This document shows, piece after piece, positions 1-5,192 of a stretch of 6,775 bases of DNA. The first letter of the stretch is position 1, and every line of letters begins with the position of its first letter. Both the position numbers and the translations under genes were made by a program. Below the pieces are notes generated by a model. The model ran no database searches, was not told the origin of the DNA, and worked only from the letters and a program-made list of their open reading frames with translations. The DNA comes from Christensenella sp. UBA941 (GTDB lineage Bacteria; Bacillota; Clostridia; Christensenellales; UBA941): positions 1-6,775 of the forward strand of contig DBDD01000344.1 of the NCBI GenBank assembly GCA_002293365.1, read 5' to 3'.

Positions 1-59
1 CCATACCGAGCGCCGCGCCGGGCACGGCGAATATACCCATACCGAGCGCCGCGCCGGGC
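1..59. repeat. 36-bp tandem repeat, 1.6 copies
   Basis: The 23 bases at 1-23 recur exactly at 37-59, giving a period of 36 bp (12 codons). The first copy may be cut by the window edge, so more units could lie to the left. In the frame of the downstream coding sequence it encodes a Pro/Ala/Gly-rich linker. The period is a multiple of three, as expected for a repeat kept within a coding region. Confidence 0.75.
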
Positions 60-320
60 GTTTTGCGCACGAATTCCTATACCATCGCGCTGACGGCCGA
101 GGACTGCGACGCCGTAGTCGGCTACCTAAGCGATTTGGGCAAGAGCGAGGCGGCGTTTGAGCGGGCGCTTCGCACAAGCGTAGACGAAACGTCCGCCTCC
201 GTATCCCTGAACGTTACGCCCGACGAGCAGGCCGCGTTTCTTAGCTACCTGAAAGATAACGCGTTCGGCGAAGCGCAAGGCGAGATAACGCTGCGCGTAA
301 AGCTGACGGTGCGGGGATAG
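1..320 (+). CDS. 3' end of an unrecognised protein with a Pro/Ala linker
   Basis: The reading frame that ends at the TAG at 318-320 is open back to the first base (codons begin at position 3), so the gene probably starts outside the window. The visible part encodes about 105 residues. The first 19 or so are a Pro/Ala/Gly linker made of a 12-residue unit (IPSAAPGTANIP) and most of a second copy. The rest is a compact, acidic, soluble-looking segment with alternating strand-like and helix-like stretches (SYTIALTAEDCDAVVGYL near its start, EITLRVKLTVRG at the end). Codon use resembles the downstream genes. A TTG at 63 could begin an 85-residue protein, but nothing resembling a ribosome site precedes it, so I prefer a partial gene. 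There are no membrane segments and no motif I can assign to a family. Confidence 0.5.
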   Translation, partial: IPSAAPGTANIPIPSAAPGVLRTNSYTIALTAEDCDAVVGYLSDLGKSEAAFERALRTSVDETSASVSLNVTPDEQAAFLSYLKDNAFGEAQGEITLRVKLTVRG

Positions 321-391
321 TTCCCTGATTCGCACTGTGTACATAGTTGTTCAATATCGCGACACAATCGCTTCAAGCGCAGTTCACCTAG

Positions 392-418
392 TCGATTTAC
401 AATGACATTGTCAATCGA
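392..418. promoter_or_regulatory. 27-bp near-perfect palindrome, candidate operator
   Basis: The arms TCGATTTACAATG and CATTGTCAATCGA flank a single central base at 405. They are complementary at 12 of 13 positions; the mismatch is 398/412. The site ends two bases before an AGGAGG at 420-425. It could be a binding site for a dimeric regulator, or an RNA hairpin next to a ribosome site. A TTGTCA at 408-413 inside the right arm lies 18 bp from a TATTAA at 432-437, a possible but mediocre promoter. The sequence differs from the palindrome in front of the tetR-type gene, so that regulator is not an obvious partner. Confidence 0.55.
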
Positions 419-419
419 A

Positions 420-508
420 AGGAGGAACGCATATTAAAGACACAGACTGCTTCAACGAAGATTTTTAACACGATTGGAGGTGTCGCGATAGACGTTTATA
501 TTCCCTAA
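420..508 (+). other. Strong ribosome site with a short frame lacking a normal start
   Basis: AGGAGG at 420-425 is a consensus Shine-Dalgarno, but no ATG, GTG or TTG lies at a usable distance behind it. An ATA at 431 opens a 25-codon frame ending at TAA 506-508 (ILKTQTASTKIFNTIGGVAIDVYIP). An ATT at 433, seven bases behind the ribosome site, opens an 11-codon frame (IKDTDCFNEDF) ending at TAA 466-468. A second GGAGG at 476-480 again has only an ATA (488) at proper spacing. This could be the relic of a gene whose start was lost, a peptide with a rare ATT or ATA start, or chance. I do not recognise either peptide. Confidence 0.3.
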
Positions 509-560
509 CTCGAAAATCCCACCCCCCTAACCATTTGGTAGAGATGATTCAATACTTATT

Positions 561-587
561 GCCCGGGCAAACCCCGGGCTTTCGTTT
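561..587 (+). terminator. Rho-independent terminator-like hairpin
   Basis: GCCCGGG (561-567) and CCCGGGC (573-579) form a 7-bp all-GC stem with a five-base loop. On the plus strand it is followed by TTTCGTTT and a further T-rich stretch, so it reads best as a terminator for transcripts coming from the left. It also lies directly beyond the stop of the minus-strand iron-sulfur gene. In that direction it is followed by AATAAG with no T-run, so termination of that operon here is possible but weaker. Confidence 0.6.
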
Positions 588-933
588 ACTCTTTCATATA
601 TGCCGCCACATCTTTTGACGCCGGACAAAAATAAGTGCAACTCCCACATTGGATACAACGGCTAAGGTTATAAGCCGCGATATCAAAGCGCTCATTGTTG
701 TCTTTTGCACGGACAATCTTGTTAGTTTCTATGGAAAAACCCGCTGAAAAATCGGAAACTTGCAATTCTTCCAGTACAGGCTCCAAGGGCGGCGGCGAAA
801 CCACCTTGCCAAGATAGTTTTTCAGAGGCTTCCCGCTCGCCTTGCCATATTTACGCTTCGCCTCTTTTTGGGCCTGTTTTAGCGCGAGCGCGCTTTGAAC
901 GCTTTTTTTATTAATGATTGCCGCCGAATGCAT
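586..933 (-). CDS. Small protein with one 4Fe-4S motif, resembles RnfC C-terminus
   Basis: This 115-residue soluble protein is last in the tetR-type operon. Cys93, Cys96, Cys99 and Cys103 form a classical CxxCxxCxxxCP motif for one 4Fe-4S cluster (SRCIQCGSCTYFCPAS). The sequence around it, with a preceding 'AAYNLSRC' and a trailing helix, recalls the second cluster of RnfC-type electron-transfer subunits. The first cluster and the NADH/FMN domains of RnfC are absent. The N-terminal 45 residues are lysine-rich and helix-like; the middle (VSPPPLEPVLEELQV) is a Pro-rich linker with no recognisable domain. AAGGAG at 944-949, ten bases upstream, supports the ATG start. The preceding gene stops 21 bases before it. 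An electron-transfer role is likely from the motif; the partner is unknown. A decayed RnfC remnant is possible, but the intact ribosome site and start argue for a functional small protein. Confidence 0.75.
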   Translation of the reverse strand: MHSAAIINKKSVQSALALKQAQKEAKRKYGKASGKPLKNYLGKVVSPPPLEPVLEELQVSDFSAGFSIETNKIVRAKDNNERFDIAAYNLSRCIQCGSCTYFCPASKDVAAYMKE

Positions 934-954
934 AATATGTTATCTCCTTCCGAA

Positions 955-1485
955 TTATTGCGCCCCTGTAGGCCCTATACCGCGTTTACGTTTTATCAGC
1001 GGAACGATAAGCGTCCATGCGATACCGGCGACCCATAAATATAAACAGATGAATTTAAGAGTAGTTATCCAAGGGCAGAGCGCCGCAATCGCGGCGTTAT
1101 GCGCCGGATACATGCCGCTTAAAGCCCAAAGGAAGCTATTTTCGGCTATATCGAAGCCCGCTCTTGCAACAGCGAGCGCTGTCAACGCCTTTTTTGCCCG
1201 GTTATTATGTACATACCTGTTTATCGCGCTAAGCATCACTATCAAAAAGCAAGCGATAAAGGCGTAATCGAGCAACCAGAAATTGCGATACGCCGCCCTA
1301 CCGCCGCCGCCCAGCCCTTCAAGCGCGTCCTCAATATCGTCCGCCGAATAGTGAAACCTCATATCGAGCAAATTGAAATCGGCGTCATGCTTTTGCATGC
1401 CACTATGCCCCAAATCCGTGGTATACATAAGGAGCAGACAGATAACAAAGCCTATAACGCCGATAAAACGAACGGTCTTCTTCAC
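955..1485 (-). CDS. Four-helix integral membrane protein of unknown function
   Basis: This 176-residue protein has hydrophobic segments at about 6-21, 70-88, 101-122 and 138-163, and a basic C-terminal tail (KRKRG). The loop between helices 1 and 2 contains DMRFHYSADDIEDALEGLG followed by GGRAAYRNFWLLDY. Helix 3 carries FDIAENSF. This layout (D.RF.Y, D/E-rich helix, LG..GR..Y, LLD, then D..EN) matches a widespread family of small uncharacterised bacterial membrane proteins as I remember it. I know no function for it. The GTG start is supported by AGGAGG within the last codons of the upstream regulator gene, whose stop lies one base before this start, so the two are probably translationally coupled. 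Its conserved acidic and aromatic residues within membrane segments suggest more than a structural role, but that is inference. Confidence 0.75.
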   Translation of the reverse strand: MKKTVRFIGVIGFVICLLLMYTTDLGHSGMQKHDADFNLLDMRFHYSADDIEDALEGLGGGGRAAYRNFWLLDYAFIACFLIVMLSAINRYVHNNRAKKALTALAVARAGFDIAENSFLWALSGMYPAHNAAIAALCPWITTLKFICLYLWVAGIAWTLIVPLIKRKRGIGPTGAQ

Positions 1486-1486
1486 G

Positions 1487-2131
1487 CTATTTTCCTCCTA
1501 TGCGCAGAAAGTCTATCATGCGGTCGATGCAGAAGGCGGCAAAAGCATCGCTGTCCATCTGAAGAAAATGCGAGAACGACTCGCCGGACAGCGAAAATAG
1601 ATGGAAGAAGCCTGTAGCCATAAATATGGAGGAGTAGGCTAATTGCGTAACATCCACATCGGAGCGAATACTGCCCTCCGACTTTGCGCAAGCAAACAGC
1701 TCGACGACGCCTTGGATCATTATCATGGTTTGCGCGTTCAGTTTTTCGCGGTAAGGAACGTCCTTGTTGAGAGAATACGACTTGATAATCCCCTCCATCG
1801 TCATAAGCTGTAACAGCTGCGGGTTTTTTTTGTGAAAATCGCTGAATGCGGAATATGCTCTACGAATATTGTCCAATCCTCCGCTTTTAGAATCATGCGA
1901 CGCGGCTATCATTTCGGTCAGGGTTTTGTAGCCGTCCAGCAATACCGCGAAAAATAAATCCTCTTTGCACGTAAAGTAGCGGTAGATAGTTTTTTTCGTG
2001 TATTCGGATTCTTTGGCCAAATCCTCCATGGAGGCTTTGTCAAAGCCCTTTTCGCAGAACAGCTTTATTGCCGTATCTAACATCTCGCGCTCTCTCGAGC
2101 GCCGTTCGCGTTCACGGGTTGACTCTTTCAA
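1487..2131 (-). CDS. TetR/AcrR-family transcriptional regulator
   Basis: This 214-residue protein has an N-terminal TetR DNA-binding domain. Its basic, Arg-rich leader is followed by LDTAIKLFCEKGFDKASMEDLAKESEYTKKTIYRYFTCKEDLF at about residues 18-60, with the helix-turn-helix at about 34-53. The C-terminal part is the variable ligand-binding and dimerisation region, and no ligand can be read from it. I place the start at the TTG (2131-2129) because AAAGGAG (2139-2145) lies seven bases upstream. The in-frame ATG at 2155 has no ribosome site and would lie only about 14 bases from the predicted transcription start. The gene leads a three-gene operon and sits behind a promoter with an embedded palindrome, so it very probably represses itself and the membrane and iron-sulfur genes. 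Confidence 0.92.
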   Translation of the reverse strand: MKESTRERERRSREREMLDTAIKLFCEKGFDKASMEDLAKESEYTKKTIYRYFTCKEDLFFAVLLDGYKTLTEMIAASHDSKSGGLDNIRRAYSAFSDFHKKNPQLLQLMTMEGIIKSYSLNKDVPYREKLNAQTMIMIQGVVELFACAKSEGSIRSDVDVTQLAYSSIFMATGFFHLFSLSGESFSHFLQMDSDAFAAFCIDRMIDFLRIGGK

Positions 2132-2171
2132 ATCAAATCTCCTTTCAGGGTGCATTTCGCACCGTTGTTAT

Positions 2172-2198
2172 ATTTAGTATACCGTTAGTTTACTAAAT
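2172..2198. promoter_or_regulatory. Palindromic operator inside the tetR-type promoter
   Basis: ATTTAGTATAC and GTTTACTAAAT are inverted arms around CGTTA, complementary at 10 of 11 positions. The site fills the whole -35/-10 spacer and covers the -10 box. The placement is the usual one for a TetR-family self-repressor, where a bound dimer blocks RNA polymerase. That this regulator is the binder is inferred from position. Confidence 0.75.
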
Positions 2199-2204
2199 TG
2201 TCAA
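2176..2204 (-). promoter_or_regulatory. Near-consensus sigma-70/sigma-A promoter of the tetR-type operon
   Basis: Read on the minus strand, TTGACA (2204-2199) is followed by a 17-bp spacer and TATACT (2181-2176). That is a perfect -35 and a -10 with one mismatch. Transcription would start near 2169, giving a leader of about 38 bases to the TTG start and leaving room for the ribosome site at 2139-2145. Confidence 0.85.
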
Positions 2205-2258
2205 GGGGCTGATATGCGCAATATAAAATTATTTCGCGGCTTTCGTTTGCCCGGATTC

Positions 2259-2287
2259 TTGACACCCGCGCGCCTTAGCGTGATAAT
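2259..2287 (+). promoter_or_regulatory. Near-consensus promoter of the PHP phosphatase gene
   Basis: TTGACA (2259-2264), a 17-bp spacer and GATAAT (2282-2287) form a strong sigma-70-type promoter pointing right. Transcription would start near 2294, giving a leader of about 36 bases. It lies 55 bp from the divergent promoter of the regulator and contains no part of that operator, so the two may be controlled independently. Confidence 0.8.
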
Positions 2288-2329
2288 TACTATGTTTGAT
2301 AAAAGTTTGAAGGGATACAAAACGTATTA

Positions 2330-3052
2330 ATGCTAGTTGAAGTAGATACGCACACCCATACCATGCTATCAGGGCACGCCTTTTCCACGTTGGAGGAAAA
2401 CATGCGCGCGGCCGCCGCAAAGGGCCTAAAGCACCTCTGCATTACGGATCATGGCCCGAAGCTTGGCGGGTCGGCTCCGTATTACGTATCGGGCATGTAT
2501 AATATGCTGCCCTCGTGTGTGGACGGCGTACAAATGCACTATGGCCTGGAGCTAAACATAACGGACTTCGAAGGCGGCCTCGATTTGCCCCCGGAGCGCA
2601 TGCATACGCTCCAGTTCGCGCTCGCGGGCATGCATGAAATCGTAATCGCGCCCAAAGACAAGGAAGCGCACACCAACGCCTACGAAAAGGCGCTGGCAAA
2701 CGTCCATATCGACGCGCCGTCGCATCCCGGCAGCGTCAATTTTGAATGCGATATCGAAAGAGTCGTAGCCGCGGCAAAGAAGTATAGCAAGCTCATCGAG
2801 ATCAATAACCATTCCTTCTATGTTCGCGCCGCGAATATTCCGAACTGCGTCGCTTTCGCGAAGGAGTGCATGCGAAAGGGCGTACGCGTAATCGTTTCGA
2901 GCGACGCGCATTTCTCAGGAAATATAGGCGTGGTCGACAAGGCTATGGCTATGCTCGATTCTATCGGCTTTCCGAAAGAGCTTATCGTGAACCTGACGGC
3001 AAAATCGTTTGAGAAGTATATGGAAGAGCGGGCGTCAAGAGTTGGAGCGTAG
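2330..3052 (+). CDS. PHP-domain metal-dependent phosphatase, YcdX type
   Basis: This 240-residue protein is close in length to E. coli YcdX (245). All metal ligands of the PHP fold are present in order: His8 and His10 (DTHTHT), His16 (SGHAFST), His41 (ITDHGP), Glu74 (GLELN), His102 (AGMHE), His132 (SHPG), Asp192 and His194 (SSDAH). These form a trinuclear metal site for phosphate ester hydrolysis; the natural substrate of YcdX-type enzymes is not established to my knowledge. The YcdX-specific stretches ITDHGP, LEINN.SF and the 'F.LAGMHE.V.APKDK' region are clear. The ATG is fixed by alignment to the family N-terminus. The only ribosome site is a weak AAGGG (2310-2314) fifteen bases upstream, so translation may be modest. 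The gene has its own promoter and seems functionally independent of its neighbours. The last codons run into an intergenic repeat. Confidence 0.93.
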   Translation: MLVEVDTHTHTMLSGHAFSTLEENMRAAAAKGLKHLCITDHGPKLGGSAPYYVSGMYNMLPSCVDGVQMHYGLELNITDFEGGLDLPPERMHTLQFALAGMHEIVIAPKDKEAHTNAYEKALANVHIDAPSHPGSVNFECDIERVVAAAKKYSKLIEINNHSFYVRAANIPNCVAFAKECMRKGVRVIVSSDAHFSGNIGVVDKAMAMLDSIGFPKELIVNLTAKSFEKYMEERASRVGA

Positions 3053-3133
3053 AGCTTAGAGCCGCCTGCGGGCGGGAACCGCCTCTCCACGGTAGGGGAA
3101 TTAGCCGGGGGCGATGGGGGCGCAGCCCCCATC
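3053..3133. repeat. GC-rich palindromic intergenic element
   Basis: Directly behind the PHP stop are two TAGAGC-type units, then a 19-mer (GCCGCCTGCGGGCGGGAAC, 3061-3079) that recurs at 6757-6775. The 19-mer contains a CCGCC/GGCGG stem. The element ends with a perfect hairpin, GATGGGGGC-GCA-GCCCCCATC (3113-3133). It looks like a dispersed intergenic repeat. The final hairpin, followed twelve bases later by TTTT, could also act as a poor terminator for the PHP gene. Confidence 0.6.
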
Positions 3134-3142
3134 ATATGATAT

Positions 3143-3179
3143 TTTCCCCTTCCGGCCGCGAAGCGGCCGGAAGGGGAAA
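3143..3179. repeat. Perfect inverted repeat with 17-bp arms
   Basis: TTTCCCCTTCCGGCCGC and its exact complement flank the three-base loop GAA (3160-3162). As RNA this is a very stable hairpin. No T-run follows on either strand, so it is not a classical terminator. It ends 34 bases before the dCMP deaminase start and might act in RNA stability or processing between the two genes, or be part of the adjoining repeat element. Confidence 0.8.
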
Positions 3180-3213
3180 TAAAAACATCGCATCAACATT
3201 GAGAGGTGTCAAA

Positions 3214-3669
3214 ATGGATAAATGGGACAAGCGCTTTGTAGAGCTCGCGAAAACCATCGCGACATGGTCGAGCTGCTATCAGGATAACCGCAAGATCGGC
3301 GCGGTCATAGTCAAAAACAAGCGCATATTGACCACCGGGTACAACGGCGCGCCCGCGGGCATCAAGAGCTGCGTCGAGCGGGGAGAATGCCTAAGACGCA
3401 AGCTGGACATTCCCTCGGGAACGCGCCACGAGCTATGCTACGCGATACACGCCGAACAGAACGCGATAATACAGGCGGCGAAGCTGGGCGTATCCATAGA
3501 GGGCGCGACGCTCTATTGCACGCATCAGCCTTGCGTAATCTGCGCGAAAATGATCGTCAATTCCGGCATAGCGCGCATCGTCTATGTCGAGGGCTATCCG
3601 GACGAATTTTCGCTAGCGCTTATAGCCGAGGCGAAAGTATCGCTTGAACAGTACGCCGCCGAAGATTGA
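3214..3669 (+). CDS. dCMP deaminase (ComEB family)
   Basis: This cytosolic zinc enzyme converts dCMP to dUMP, supplying thymidylate synthase. It is 151 residues, a usual length for the family. The catalytic zinc site is clear: His79-Ala-Glu81 (AIHAEQNAI, Glu81 as proton shuttle) with Cys107 and Cys110 (QPCVICAKM). Other family stretches are RKIGAVIVK near residue 27, TGYNGAPAG at 41-49, and IPSGTRHELC before the active site. I start at the ATG at 3214, seven bases behind GAGAGG (3201-3206). An in-frame ATG at 3136 would add 26 residues encoded mostly by the inverted repeat, which no family member needs. No promoter is evident right upstream, so it may be read from the PHP promoter or a weak site within the repeat. 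The UbiA gene follows after about 41 bases, but no pathway link between them is apparent. Confidence 0.95.
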   Translation: MDKWDKRFVELAKTIATWSSCYQDNRKIGAVIVKNKRILTTGYNGAPAGIKSCVERGECLRRKLDIPSGTRHELCYAIHAEQNAIIQAAKLGVSIEGATLYCTHQPCVICAKMIVNSGIARIVYVEGYPDEFSLALIAEAKVSLEQYAAED

Positions 3670-3710
3670 ACCAATTGCGGCTTTTATAGGCATAAAAGGG
3701 GATTTGGTTG

Positions 3711-4568
3711 ATGAGAGTGGCTATCATTCCCATTATAAAGCAAATGAGAATAAAGAGCTGGCTGAAGAATATTTTTGTATTCATCCCGTCAGTTTTCGCG
3801 TTGAAGCTTTTTGATATTAATGTATTTACCGCAAGCTTGCTCGCTTTTATCGCATTTTGTTTGGTTTCATCGGCCGTATATACTATAAACGATATTCGCG
3901 ACGCCGACGTCGATCGCATGCGCCCGGCCAAACGCGGCCGGCCAATAGCCTCCGGTGCGCTGAGCGTCAAAGCCGCATGGATTCTCGCCGCCGTTTTCAC
4001 GCTTGCGGCGTTTGGTATTGCGTATTATATAAACATACTCGCTTTGCTGGTCGTTATTATATATTTTGCGGTAAACATCCTGTACTCTTTCCGGCTAAAG
4101 CATATACCGATTATTGACGTTTTCTGTATTGCGGCCGGGTTTGTCCTGCGCTTGTACTGCGGCGGCGCGGCAACATCCATCGCGATATCGGACTGGCTGT
4201 TTCTAACGGTAGTATCGATGAGCTTGTTTATGGCGTTTGGCAAGCGGCGCGGCGAGATGACGGAGAGTGACGCGGCGGGCCGAAGGCCCGTGTTGGAGTA
4301 TTACGATCTCGGCTTCCTGAACGGCATGATTTTTGTCTTGGCGGGGCTATCTATGATGTTCTATGCGCTTTGGGCGATAGAGCGCGGCCTAAACATGGTA
4401 TATACCGTTCCCGTTCTTATATTTATTGTCTGCAAATATTTATTGCTCATCCACGGCGGCCGCTCAAGCGGCGACCCGGTAACGATAGTCTTTAGCAGCA
4501 AATCCTTGCTGGTTACGATCTGCATGTTTGCAATACTGGCCGTCGCGCTATTATATAGCGGGCTATAA
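3711..4568 (+). CDS. UbiA-family polyprenyl-phosphate phosphoribosyltransferase (DPPR synthase-like)
   Basis: This 285-residue protein has about eight to nine hydrophobic segments. The UbiA substrate motif NDIRDADVDRMRPAKRGRPIASG begins at Asn60 and gives the Mg-binding aspartates for the prenyl substrate. The second motif is YSFRLKHIPIIDVFCIAAGFVLRLYCGGAA (from 125), with a single Asp136, followed by SLFMAFGKRRGE near 171. These features mark the decaprenyl-phosphate phosphoribosyltransferase branch (Rv3806c-like) and not quinone or heme prenyltransferases. That branch moves phosphoribose from PRPP to polyprenyl phosphate. The chain length of the lipid here is unknown. AAGGGG (3696-3701) precedes the ATG by nine bases; a TTG at 3708, six bases from it, is an alternative start one codon longer. 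The HAD gene follows after twelve bases. Homologues of these two enzymes are also found fused, as I recall, which supports a joint role. Confidence 0.88.
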   Translation: MRVAIIPIIKQMRIKSWLKNIFVFIPSVFALKLFDINVFTASLLAFIAFCLVSSAVYTINDIRDADVDRMRPAKRGRPIASGALSVKAAWILAAVFTLAAFGIAYYINILALLVVIIYFAVNILYSFRLKHIPIIDVFCIAAGFVLRLYCGGAATSIAISDWLFLTVVSMSLFMAFGKRRGEMTESDAAGRRPVLEYYDLGFLNGMIFVLAGLSMMFYALWAIERGLNMVYTVPVLIFIVCKYLLLIHGGRSSGDPVTIVFSSKSLLVTICMFAILAVALLYSGL

Positions 4569-4580
4569 AGGCGTCAAAAA

Positions 4581-5192
4581 ATGAGTGTAAACTTATACGA
4601 TTTCGACAAGACCATTTATTCCGGCGACAGTACGGCCGACTTTTTTCTATTCTGTTTGCGGCGGTATCCGCGAATCGTTCTGACCATTCCGCAATTTTTC
4701 ATTTCGTGCTTGCGGTATCTAGGCGGCGGACGGTCAAAAGAGCGGATGAAGGAAAGCTTTTATAGATTTTTGCTTTACGTTCCGGATGTACCCGGCATGG
4801 TACGGCTGTTTTGGGAAAGAAACGAAGGCAAAATTCAGCCTTGGTATCTCAATCAAAAAAAGCGCACGGATATCATCATCTCCGCGTCCCCGAGATTTTT
4901 GCTGGGGCCGGTCTGCGACAGGCTGTCCGTTACGCTTATCGCGTCGGAGGTAGACGCTCAGACGGGGCGCTATTCCGGCAAAAATTGCTTTGGAGAAGAA
5001 AAAGCCAGGAGGCTGCTCGCCATGAACGCCGAATTGCAAGTCGAAAGCTTTTATTCGGATTCAAAATCGGATCTGCCTCTTGCAAAGCTGGCCGAGAAGG
5101 CGTTTATTGTAAGGAAAGGATGTATATATAAATGGGAAAGAAGCCTAGCGGCCAAAGAGCCGCAAAAGCCTTTGCGGGGAATAAATACCTAG
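4581..5192 (+). CDS. HAD-IB family phosphatase
   Basis: This 203-residue protein of the HAD-IB (SerB-like) subfamily has the nucleophile motif YDFDKTIYSGDS (Asp7 nucleophile, Asp9 acid/base), motif II ISASP (Ser101 to Pro104), the motif III lysine near 141 (CFGEEKARRL) and motif IV SDSKSDLP (Asp160, Asp164). A helical cap of about 80 residues lies between motifs I and II, with a hydrophobic stretch at 32-46 that could touch the membrane. Family members remove phosphate from small or lipid-linked substrates. Next to the UbiA enzyme, a likely role is removing the 5-phosphate from polyprenyl-phosphoryl phosphoribose; in mycobacteria a PAP2-type protein (Rv3807c) has been proposed for that step. 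The start has AAAGG (4567-4571) nine bases upstream. The 3' end overlaps the next gene by 61 bases. Confidence 0.88.
   Translation: MSVNLYDFDKTIYSGDSTADFFLFCLRRYPRIVLTIPQFFISCLRYLGGGRSKERMKESFYRFLLYVPDVPGMVRLFWERNEGKIQPWYLNQKKRTDIIISASPRFLLGPVCDRLSVTLIASEVDAQTGRYSGKNCFGEEKARRLLAMNAELQVESFYSDSKSDLPLAKLAEKAFIVRKGCIYKWERSLAAKEPQKPLRGINT

Noticed and set aside
1..59. Tandem repeat as the end of a CRISPR array
   Set aside because: The non-repeated part of the period is only 13 bases, far too short for a spacer, and the repeat lies in an open coding frame.
392..418. Palindrome as a second site for the adjacent TetR-type regulator
   Set aside because: Its arms (TCGATTTACAATG) do not match those of the site in the regulator's own promoter (ATTTAGTATAC), so a shared binder is unsupported.
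914..1617. Overlapping plus-strand open frames over the membrane and regulator genes
   Set aside because: They are antisense to two well-supported minus-strand genes with ribosome sites and family features, and their products have no recognisable character.
2132..2155. Upstream ATG start for the TetR-type regulator
   Set aside because: No ribosome site and almost no leader from the predicted promoter; the ribosome site lies inside this stretch and serves the TTG at 2131.
2442..2911. Minus-strand open frames inside the PHP gene
   Set aside because: The plus strand encodes a PHP domain with every metal ligand in place; the antisense frames are by-products of its GC-rich codons.
3143..3179. 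Long hairpin as a Rho-independent terminator
   Set aside because: It is followed by AAATAAAAAC on the plus strand and AAAATATC on the minus strand, so neither side has the needed T-run.
3136..3213. N-terminal extension of the dCMP deaminase from the ATG at 3136
   Set aside because: It would be encoded largely by the 17-bp inverted repeat, has no ribosome site, and the family begins at the MDKWDKRF start, which has GAGAGG seven bases upstream.
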